From Maniola hyperantus (taxonomy: Eukaryota > Arthropoda > Insecta > Lepidoptera > Nymphalidae), in assembly GCF_902806685.2 (NCBI RefSeq), contig NC_048560.1, positions 2,272,492 to 2,336,491 of the forward strand: 64,000 nt of DNA, given 5' to 3'. Shown here piece by piece: positions 10,024 through 22,000 of the stretch. The translations under genes were made by a program, and so were the position numbers. Numbering within the stretch: position 1 is the stretch's first letter; every line of letters begins with the position of its first letter. The notes under the pieces are model-generated. The model searched no databases. It was not told the DNA's origin and saw only the letters and a list, made by a program, of their open reading frames with translations.

Positions 10024-13000
10024 ATGGCGACGTTGTCGAGGTGTGTTGTGTTTATTTAGTATTTAATTTTTAATTTTAAGGGCATATGGATAATGAATCG
10101 ACGAGTTTCAATAACATAATCACTCCGTACTTTTTATTAGATTAAGAATAGTGTTATCCTCAAAACTGTGTCAAACTTTAACGAAGAAGCTTTGTTTTCT
10201 TTTCTTTATTTTGAGCTGTTTAGAATTGACTTTGGTGTGAATTATTTACATTATTTAGAAGGTTACACGTCCCTGTATTACTATGTACGATTAATTAACT
10301 ATATCTTTAAAATTTGTACACTTAAAAACGTATATTTTAATATAACCTTACCACATGCTAAGTGATGGTTTTGTATCGATTTTCTTGAATTTGTAGCTTG
10401 CTGCCGGCTCCGGTACAACAAGTATGGGACCGTGATGACGAGCTGAAGGCAAAGCGCGTGGGCAGTGCGCTGGTAGTGTCCCAGACAAGTGTTCCGCCTT
10501 ACGGTCAGAGGAAAGGATGGGTGCCGAGGGCAGAGGAGGATTTTGGAGGTATTTACAAAATTGCATAATTACAATACAGCGACTTCGTTCGCGTGGAATT
10601 AGGTTTTTAAAAACCCTGTGGGAACTCTTTGATTTTCCGGGATAAAAAGTAGGCTATGTCACTCTCCAGGTCTTTATCTATACCCATTCAAAAAATCATG
10701 TACCGTTGCGCCATTGCGACGTGATTGAAGGACAAACCAACAAACTAATACACCATCTAACAAACACACTTTCGCACATTGATATAAATGACAAGATATG
10801 GTCAAGCAAACAAAATTTTTCACAGTTTAGAAACCAATTAAATCAACGCCACCTCTTAGACACTAATGAACCACATCACTGAGTCGGTGCCATTTTCTTT
10901 GTTCAATAGCCCTGTCCATACGAAGTAATATATAAGTTGTAACGTGTACCTAGACGGTCTCGTTACACCTTTATTATAATTGTTTTCCTTTTTATTTTGC
11001 AATAGAATTTTGACACTGACAGGCATTTGTTTACATCGGTAACATAACCTCTACCCATTATTATCTTCAAGGAGACCATAGATCAGTGTTTTGACAGTTG
11101 TTTTTTTTTTAAACGAAATTTATAGTAATTGATGGAAGACATTTGACATGACTAATGACTTGTCACTTTTCTTCCAAAATTCGTACGTGGTATTCGGCTC
11201 TCTCCGGATTTTTATGAAATATGAGACGTTTTGTGGCGAAATGCCTAGAAAGCAGTAATTTCGGCCTTGAAGGCTTCACCTTAATATGGATATTATGAAA
11301 TAACAGCGCTAATGCGCTGTTCCCCAGTGTTCCCCCTGTGTTCCCCTGTGTTCCCCATGTGTTCCCCTTGTGTTTCCCTATTTATCGCACTATGAGGTGA
11401 TTTGCTTCAAAAATATGTGTTTGTGGAACCTGATTAGAACATGGTGTTGAAATGTCCTTTCACACAAATCGGCCTGCATCCGAAGATCTAGTGCGTCGGT
11501 TTATAAATCTTAATCAGGGAACTCTTTAAAATATCCTCCGGTGCGTGGCGAACGATATATTTTATTAATTTTAGTACAAATTTTTCATAACCCTAGGTCT
11601 AATATTTAATAATGTAAAGGGTACCTATATTTCGTAGAATTAAGATAAGGCAAGGAACGTAGGGACGCTATTAATAGTAATTTATTTTAAATAGAAAATT
11701 ATATTATAATTCAAAAACTTTTACAATTTTTCATTGTTTTGATCCTCCAAAATATTTATCTGACATTTGTCGTCTCGTGAGAGAGTCCACGACGGAGTAG
11801 GCCCGAAATCCCTGCCTTGAGATTAAAGGTTCAGGCCTCTGCTCGGCTATCCGTGCGTCGTTCCTCCGGCTGGCTGGCGCCCGAATCTTATCTTATACTG
11901 TAGGGGAAGGCCATCCTTCTCCTACCCCTTATTTGCCCGCTGGGAGGAAAAGGTAAGTATTCTCCACCTTACCTCACCATATAAATAAATTTCTTTATTT
12001 TTGTAATTTTTTTTAATTTTTCACCTGCGCATTGGGGGTGAAAAATATTTTTTATATGACATTTGGCGCCCGAACAGGGACTTGATTCTTTTTTGGGATC
12101 CTAGTCGTGTTGATTCTCATGGTTTGGTGGATCAATATTTTAATTGCCGTCGTTCTTGTCTTACTTAGTGTTTTGTAATATTTTAAGGTGTATTGTATCC
12201 GTGTAACCTATTTATTGTATGCCTAGATACTAAGATGTTTGTCCTAGCATAGCTAATTTAAGTGTTCTTTCATGTTAATCAAGCGTAGCTTATTTTGAGG
12301 TATATTGTGTATTACTTATTATCTATTACGAGTGAAATTTAATGATAAAGCTTTGTATATCTATAGATTTTGTAAACATTACCATGTTCGGTCAAGATTC
12401 TATTAGTATGTCTGGAACGGAGTATAGTTCATCACAAATTGTAAGTAATTATTATGTAAACAAGCATTTCAATCTTCAAAATTTAACTTAACATATTTTC
12501 TTGGTAAGTCTTTGTCTTTTAGAGTTCTTAATCGTATTGCCCTTAATGCCAACTACCTAAATAGGTATATTTCCTCTTAGGAAATTTAACCTTAATACTA
12601 TATAGGAGTCGTCGTGGCCAATTTTCTTGGAAAATGTAAGGTGCACAGCGACAAATAACAACTTTAATATTTTATTGACATCATCCTTGGTTTTGACTTT
12701 TATATTATTTTGACATTTTATCCAAATTTAAAAACGGAGAATTTCATTGTTCATTTACAAGAAAATGATTTCTTCCTTTCTAAATTTTATACTTACCTAC
12801 TTATTTTACTTTTTTTTTTTGAATTTCATTGACTAGACCATGTTTGTAGTCCTAGGTCGTGGTTGTTTGGATTCGTTAGGATGTCATTTGATGTGATAAA
12901 TGCACCGTCGAATTACAAGACTTTCTGATCGGTTATTTGGACAGATTTTGATAACAAACTGTTTTGTCACATAGATTTTATTATTACAGATGATTTATTT

Positions 13001-16000
13001 CGAACTTTTTACCCTTAACTAAATTAATTAACGTTCTGATGCAAGATGATGACTCATGTCAATAACATCCTATTGCCTACTTTTCTAAATTATTATCTAA
13101 AGCCATACCTTGTATAAATATGTCAAGCCTAAATCTATTTTAAATCAAAATTTAGCTTGGAAAATAGTAATACCTAGAGAAAATATTTTAGAAACTATTA
13201 GAAATAATCATGATGATTTAAATTCGGTTCATTTTGGTATTCACTTTGGTATCTTTTAAACACTTTGCTAAAGAATATAACATTCCAAAATTATTTTATA
13301 ACACTTTGTATACCCCTCAGAATAACCCAGTTGAACGCTTTAATAAGACTATTGAAACTTGTATAGCATGCTATGTTGAGAACGATCATAGAACCTGGTC
13401 TAAATATTTGCCCCATATACAGGCAGCTATTAATGGCACTATTAATCTAGTTACCGGATACACACCTAATTTTCTTATGTTTGGTAGGGAAGTTTTCCTC
13501 GATGGGTCCCTACATAAATTTAATTCTATCTCTGATCCTTCAGAGTTAGTTATTGGTAGTCGTTCTGATTATTCGGACGCACTTCTTACTTTGAGTAATA
13601 TTTTTGATAAAACTGTTAGTAATTTGGCTAAATCATATAGACGTAATGCCAAATACTACAATGTGGGAAGAAAAGTCATTTCTTATTGTGTTGGAGACAT
13701 AGTTTGGAGGCGCAACTTTGTGCAATCCAATGCTGCTTCGTTCTTTTCAGCTAAATTAGCTCCTAGATTTGTTAAATGTAAAATAATAAAGAAAATTTCA
13801 GATACTGTTTATATATTGAAAGATTTGGCAAAGAATAGTACAGGTAGATACCATATAAAAGATATTCTTAAAATTTGACAAAATTAAAACTTAAAATTAA
13901 TTTTATTTTGAAAAGGACTAAACAGAAGCTAACACAATAAGGACTAATCATTTTGAGTAGGATTCTTTGACACTCCTTGTCAGTCCTACTGATTTTATAG
14001 GATTTTTGGCTATTTTGTCAATCCTATCCTTTTGTAGCTTGCGGCTATGCAGTTGCCCCGCACTACCTTATGTGTATATATTGTACATTTTTATCTTTGT
14101 AGTTCTTTTATAAGGGCTCATTTTGTATAGGATTTTTGGCTCCTTTGTCAATCCTATACTTATTTTTGGTTGCGGTTGTCTTTGTTTGCACCGTATTACC
14201 TTATTTTGTTGTAAATATGTACAGTTGTTTTTATGTGGGATTACGGTTTAGCACATGCCCCGTATTATCCTCCTGCTTGTTTCTGTTTTAATCAGTCAAG
14301 TAGTTTTGTACATATGTACAGCTCTTTTGTGGGATCATGGTTGGCACATGCTCCATGCTATCCTCCTGCTTGTGTCTGTTTAACGGGCAAGTGGATGTAA
14401 ATATTTTCTTTTGGATGGGTCTTTAGTACTCATATTCAGCCTTGTCTCACACATGTGGACATGTATGCTATGTCCTTGCTTAGGCAGGACGGTGTTTTGG
14501 ATGTCGCTCTTTTGTAGTGCATCATTTTGGGTGGTTCGACACTGCGCGGCGAGGGTGCCCAGTGCTTTGTCCAGTTGCAGACCATTCCGAAAACCCTTTA
14601 GCTAGGTTAGTTCGTCAATGCGCGGCGAGGGTGCCTCAGCGGGTTGAACGGGTGCAGACTAACTCTAGACTCTTTTTGTTTAGGCTAAGTGTTGTGTTAG
14701 ATTGGTTTATCATTTCACGGCGTTAGTGCTTAGTGATCTGGTCAGTAGAATGCCAATTCTAATCACACACTCTTTAGAAAGTTTTCTTCTCTTCTTCGCT
14801 AGTTTGGCTTACCATTTCACAGCGTTGGTGCTACGTGTCTGGTCAGTTGAATGCCAATACTATGCAATTTTAGTTTAAGATAATTTTTTTTGCTTTGAAG
14901 GATTGCTTCTCAATCCGTATTTATTAAAGATTATTTGGTCGTTTTGGCTTGAATGAATTTAGATATTTAATTCTTCTTTTGTTTGGTAGTTCCCTTCGTT
15001 TTTGCCTTACAGGATTGTTAAGGGTAAAGAAAAAAAAAAAATTTTTTTTTCTTTTTCTCTAGAAAGGGGAAATTGTAACGTGTACCTAGACGGTCTCGTT
15101 ACACCTTTATTATAATTGTTTTCCTTTTTATTTTGCAATAGAATTTTGACACTGACAGGCATTTGTTTACATCGGTAACATAACCTCTACCCATTATTAT
15201 CTTCAAGGAGACCATAGATCAGTGTTTTGACAGTTGTTTTTTTTTTAAACGAAATTTATAGTAATTGATGGAAGACATTTGACATGACTAATGACTTGTC
15301 ACTTTTCTTCCAAAATTCGTACGTGGTATTCGGCTCTCTCCGGATTTTTATGAAATATGAGACGTTTTGTGGCGAAATGCCTAGAAAGCAGTAATTTCGG
15401 CCTTGAAGGCTTCACCTTAATATGGATATTATGAAATAACAGCGCTAATGCGCTGTTCCCCAGTGTTCCCCCTGTGTTCCCCTGTGTTCCCCATGTGTTC
15501 CCCTTGTGTTTCCCTATTTATCGCACTATGAGGTGATTTGCTTCAAAAATATGTGTTTGTGGAACCTGATTAGAACATGGTGTTGAAATGTCCTTTCACA
15601 CAAATCGGCCTGCATCCGAAGATCTAGTGCGTCGGTTTATAAATCTTAATCAGGGAACTCTTTAAAATATCCTCCGGTGCGTGGCGAACGATATATTTTA
15701 TTAATTTTAGTACAAATTTTTCATAACCCTAGGTCTAATATTTAATAATGTAAAGGGTACCTATATTTCGTAGAATTAAGATAAGGCAAGGAACGTAGGG
15801 ACGCTATTAATAGTAATTTATTTTAAATAGAAAATTATATTATAATTCAAAAACTTTTACAATTTTTCATTGTTTTGATCCTCCAAAATATTTATCTGAC
15901 ATTTGTCGTCTCGTGAGAGAGTCCACGACGGAGTAGGCCCGAAATCCCTGCCTTGAGATTAAAGGTTCAGGCCTCTGCTCGGCTATCCGTGCGTCGTTCC

Positions 16001-19000
16001 TCCGGCTGGCTGGCGCCCGAATCTTATCTTATACTGTAGGGGAAGGCCATCCTTCTCCTACCCCTTATTTGCCCGCTGGGAGGAAAAGGTAAGTATTCTC
16101 CACCTTACCTCACCATATAAATAAATTTCTTTATTTTTGTAATTTTTTTTAATTTTTCACCTGCGCATTGGGGGTGAAAAATATTTTTTATATGACAAAG
16201 TCAATGACTGTAACACATACGATCAAAAGGGACCACCACCATCCCACCACGCTACCATGAATATTCCTGCGCTCATTGAGCCGGCAGGGATTAGTCGGGA
16301 TGATGGCAGCTGACATGAGTCGGTGCCATTTTGTTTGTTCAATAACCCTGTCCATACAAAGTAATATATAAGTCAATGCTTTCGCATTTATAATAAGGGT
16401 ACTGATAATGTCTTACCCATAACTCAACAGATGGTGGTGCGTTTCCGGAGATCCATGTTGCCCAATACCCCCTGGGCATGGGGGCACGTGGAAAGGAGAG
16501 CACGTCAAATGCCCTGGCTGTCCAGTTAGATGAGTCGGGGAGGGTCAAGTACTCTGCTATTGCTAGACAGGGCCACAGTGCTGATAAGGTATGTAGTTAT
16601 AATTAAAATAATCACAAAGTATTAATCACCAATCATCTAAATATATAAAAGGAAAAGGTGACTGACTGACTGACTGATCTATCAACGTACAGCTCAAACT
16701 ACTGGACGGATCGGGCTGAAATTTGGTATGCTGTTAGGTATTATGACGTAAGCATCCGCTAAGAAAGGATTTTTGAATTATTTGAAGGAAATAATTTTAA
16801 ATACATATCAAAAATTGCGGACTGGCTTCTCCTGGGATCGCGCCCGACGCTCTGACCGCTAAGTTGATGATGATGTGTAAGGTGATTACTACTTTACAAT
16901 ATTTCTTCTTTCCCAGATAATCTACTCAAAACTAACAGACCTACTACCATCAGAAGTCCTAGCAGAAGATGATACAACTCTCCAGAAGCCAACGGAAGAT
17001 GACATTCAAGACATCACGGAAAAAACCAAACAGGCCCTGGAGAAACTCACGAATGCCAAGATATCTGCTGCTATGCCTGTCAAGGCTGCTCCTAAAGCTG
17101 TGAGTTGAACATAATTTTATGTAGATAACGGGTACCATACCACGATTAGGATTTTTGAACTTATTTTGTGCGGACTATACACACGTTTGTGTCTTGGAGC
17201 TTGAGGTTGGACCAAGAATATGATACTATGTGTCGCTCTGATAGTACACAATGTTTGCAGGCCCCAGCACAGTACATTCGGTACACGCCAGCGCAGCAGG
17301 GAGGTGCCTTTAACTCTGGAGCCAAGCAGAGGGTTATCCGGTGAGTATATTGATGGTTCAATTTTTATTCGGGGGAGGAAAAAATCCCTAAGGACTTCTG
17401 CCAGCTGGCAGCGTGTGTCCAACTTGCCCGAACTAAAATAACCTCCCCATGTCTACAAAGGTGAGCACGGAACTGCGTAAGCATTACTTCTTGCTGACCT
17501 CCTAAATTTCTATCTTCTTCTTCCCTCTCTTCTCTTCTTATCGTTATTATCTATAGGTGACATAGGCTATATTTTAATTTAAAAAATAGAGATCCACACA
17601 ACAAGCGAAAATTTATAAGCTACCAGTGCGAAGCCGGGGCGGGTCGCTATTAATTATACAATTTAAAGTCTTCAAAATATAGGAGGCTTTATCTTTTCCA
17701 TGTAACTAAAGTATGGTGGAAGCGCAATCGGATCCGATGGAGCCGCCGCGGTTCCAGATAAACCGCAAAATCCCCCGCGCGGCGCCCTCTCCCCCCGCAC
17801 CGGTTTTACACTCCCCTCCGAGACGAGTTTCAGTCAAGCAACAGAGGGACTGGAAGGTGCCACCCTGTGTGTCACATTGGAAGAACGCTAAGGGTAAGAC
17901 TGAAATTAAATGAAATAAAAGGTAAACGCGGGCACTGAAGTATGGGAACCCACCAAAAGGGGTCCAAAATGGCCAATAACCTTTATTCATTTCATTCATG
18001 ACATGTCAATCGCGGTTCGTAAAGCAGATTCTATTGAGAATTCTCTATTTCCCCAATTTAATTTACTTTAATAATTTTTGCTAATAAAGAGCTTTATTAA
18101 TTTTTTTTATTCTGCCATCTTTTTTCTTTAAAGAACCAAAACAGCTGTATTTTATTTTTTATAATTTTTTAGTGTATTTTAGTAAATTTCCATGTCTGCT
18201 CTCGGTACGTTTGCTGGAACCTAGAATTTTGCATTTGCGATCTTCGACAATTCACGTTTTTGATTAACAAAAATAAAACTAATTATAAATTAATTTAAAC
18301 GTCCCCAGGTTACACAATACCTTTGGACAAACGTCTAGCTGCAGACGGCAGGGGCTTGCAACAAGTTCACATTAATGAGAACTTCTCCAAACTGGCTGAG
18401 GCTTTGTACATAGCTGACAGGAAGGCGAGAGAAGCAGTGGAAGCCAGGGCTCAGCTGGAGAGGAGATTAGCGCAGAGGGAGAAAGAGAAGAAGGAAGAGC
18501 ATTTGAGGGTGTTGGCGCAGCGGGCCAGGGACCATCGAGCCGGTGAGTATAGTGTGCATACTACATAGCTAACAGGAAGACGAGAGAGGGAGAGCAGCAG
18601 TAGCCAGAGGTAAGCAGGAGAGGGGACTAGCGCAGCCCTAGGGAGAAAGAAGAGGAAAGAGTAGAGTTGAGAGGTCTAAAATTATTTTTGTTAAGTCTGA
18701 AATTGTTTCCAGGTATCCGCAACCCTGAGGATGAGGTGGCGGGTGAGGAGGGCTCCGGTCCCGTACCAGAGGGCGAGTTGTCAGCCGCGGAGCGCGAGAG
18801 ACTGCGCACGGAGAGACATCGTGAGCGGCAACGCGACCGGAACTTAGCGCGCGCTGCTCCTGATAAGAGGTAAGTAACTTCGCATTAACCAACTAGATGG
18901 CGCTGTGCGTATTTCAATCGCGCTAACGAAGTCTATTAAGGCTGAAATCTATAGAGCACACTTTGACTTTGCTCAGACTTAAACTCAGATTGAGTTAAAA

Positions 19001-22000
19001 CGAGACAGATTTATTTGAGAGATATTTATAGGTCTGTGTTGTGTTAACTCTGTCTTAAGTCAGAGTGCGCTCTATAGATCTCACCCGAAGAGGTTTTCCA
19101 ACGCTGTGCCTTCCTGTCGATTACCTGTTATCTCTCAAAGCCACTATGATCCAAACTTCATAGACGCTGATCGTTCCTCCCTGTGTTGGGGACAATACGC
19201 AGAGAAACTTTCAGCTTTTATAAAGTAATGAAGGTCTGGTACGCGCTGGCTCTCTCTCTAACACATGTGTTTAGTTATTTATTCTTTGTTTCAGGTCTAA
19301 GCTAGTAAAGGACAGAGAGCGAGATATATCAGAACAGATCGCTTTGGGTATGCCCGCGAAGACCACACAAGGGGGTGAAGGGATGTTCGACCAGCGACTC
19401 TTTAACAACAGCCGAGGAATGGATAGTGGTAAGTATTATCTGATGCCCGTGACTTCGTACACTTGGAATTAGTTTTTTTTAAATTCCCTTTTGAATTTTT
19501 TAATTTTCCGGGACAAAAAGTAGCCTATGTCACTCTCCAGGTCTTTATCTGTACCCATGCAAAAAACCGGCCAAGTGCGAGTCAGGCTCGCGCAATTAGG
19601 GTTCCGTACTACAGTCGTATTTTTTCGACGTTTTGCACGATAATTCAAAAACTATAATGCATAAAACCAGCCAAGTGCGAGTCAGGCTCGCGCAATTAGG
19701 GTTCCGTACTACAGTCGTATTTTTTCGACGTTTTGCACGATAATTCAAAAACTATAATGCATAAAAATAAATAAAAATCTGTTTAGAATGCACAGGTGAA
19801 GACCTTTCATATGATACCCCACTTGATATAGTAATCTCACTTCGAAAGTTGAAAATACTAATTATTAGTTCATGACCACAATTTAATTGTTTTTGTGTGA
19901 TCTAAGCCTAAATTCACGGTTTTCAGATTTTTTCTCCAAATGTCAGCTATAAGATCTAACTACCTGCCAAATTTAATGATTCTAGGTCAACGGGAAGTAC
20001 CCTGTAGGTTTCTTGACAGACAGACAACCAGACAACAAAGTGATCCTATAAGGGTTCCGTTTTTCCTTTTGAGGTACGGAACCCTAAAAATCACGTCAAT
20101 CCGTTGCACTGATGCGACGTGTTTGAAGGATAACCCAACAAACAAACACACTTTCACGTTTATAATAAGGGTACTGATAGCACGTATTGTGTGCAGGTTA
20201 CGCTGACGATGAAGCCTACAACGTATACGACAAGCCGTGGAGGAACCAAGACACCGTGGGCGCGCACATCTACCGCCCCACCAGGAACGCGGACAAGGAC
20301 AACTATGGCGGGGACATCGACACCATCGCCAGCACCAAGCGGTGAGTAGATTCCCTACGAGAGATATTTAAGGAAATAGGTATTCTTACAGTAGCTTCCC
20401 AATATATATACAATAATATAATTTTTGTACGACAAAACATTCACAGTTACAAAAAAATCAGTGATCTCCATGATAGGCAAACTAGGAACAAAAATAAGCT
20501 AGCTACTCCTGCGATCCGCCTCTGGAAGGTGCGAGAGTCATTTGTGGGAATGAGTGTAATATTTTATAATAAAATTCCACAAGCAATTTTAGACTTGCCT
20601 TTACACAAGTTTAAAAAATGTGTTAAAAGTATGCTCCTAAAAAAAGCATATTATACAGTCGCAGACTATGTAAACGATAAAAAAGCTTGGATTTGACTCG
20701 CTCCAGCAATGCACGGGGCTGCAATGGCTTGTATAGTACGGTATAATAACATTGTAAATTGAAAAATTAAAAAGAGCAACCGCCGAGTTTCTTGCTGGTT
20801 CTTCTCGGTAGGAACGGCATTCCGAACCAGTGGTAAATTAAACCTGACTATTCATAAGCACTTTTAAAAAGTTTACATGAATAAAAAAAACATTCTATTC
20901 TATTCTATTCTAGACCACGGAATATCCACGGAGAGAAGTTAATATAGGGCTCTCTCTGTTACGTAATCTCATACAAATGACAGAGACAAAAAGTCTCTCT
21001 CTCTCTCTCTCTCTCCGTACCGGAGTGCGGTAGCTACCTGCAGCCCACTCCGACACCCAGTCGAGGCCACGAACGCGATAGCCCCTGCAGTCCGTTCTTC
21101 CGCCTCCAGCTTAGGTTATTGTTCACCAATTTTATATTGTTACGTGTATTGTGTACTACTGTATAAGTGGAGAATACAGATTTACTACTCATCCTCGAGT
21201 TTTACTTCTACCGCACCTTATAAAACTAATTTAGATTTTTTTATTGCAGCTTCGTGGCCGACAAAGGTTTCGCCGGCACCAGCAGCAGCAACACCCGCTC
21301 TGGTCCCGTCAACTTCGAGAAAGACGCGCCCAGGGAAGAACCCGTGAGTAACTACTTTTTATAAATACAGGGTGTAACCAGAACGCTAGCAAAAACTTAG
21401 TAATGTTATACTAACTACCTAAACACACCCCAATACCAATAACCATTTGCCTCGTTTTGTAATTTTAGTGATTTAGTATTTTTCAAACCCGCAATGTATA
21501 GCGTGCAAAACTCGGGTCAATGCCCCGCTTACGACGCGGCATTGCCCTACTGACGTAATGTTCGTTGACCTCTGGCGTCAGTCAGATATTTTATTTGCAA
21601 TATATCGTAAACTTTTACAAAATAACAGGATTTTTTATTTATTTTTTCGCGTTTTTTTTTGTGGTATCATATCACTAGTCATCAGTACTATCACCTGTTT
21701 TCGTTTATTCTAGCGTTCTGGTTACACCCTGTATAAAAGAAAACGCACAAAATGTTTTGCGTCATCATTTCCTAAGGTTTGGAATACTCTTCCACAATCT
21801 GTTTCCTACAAATTACAACCCGGGTATCAACAAGAGTGAATAGGCATTTAGACGACTTTTAGAAGGAGATAGCAGATTTGTAGAGCATTGTCTCTGTCGT
21901 TGAGACCGACAAACCGTCATATAGGTATGAGTGACAGAGACCACGCTCCACAAAGCCAAAATGTCATTCTAAAGGCCAATGTACAGTGCGACAAGGCTAT

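Larger units (their letters stand above)
10938..16197 (+). mobile_element. Non-autonomous Ty3/gypsy-type LTR retrotransposon in SNW1 intron 2
   Basis: Two direct LTRs of 1,124 bases flank a 3.0-kb interior, and the element is flanked by a 4-base target duplication AAGT (10934-10937 and 16198-16201). A primer-binding site and a polypurine tract stand where they should. The interior keeps only scraps of pol: RNase H-like, integrase zinc-finger-like and integrase-core pieces. There is no gag, protease or complete reverse transcriptase. It lies in the same orientation as SNW1. The 4-base duplication, tRNA-Lys primer site and integrase type fit Metaviridae; the exact clade is not determined. Confidence 0.9.
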
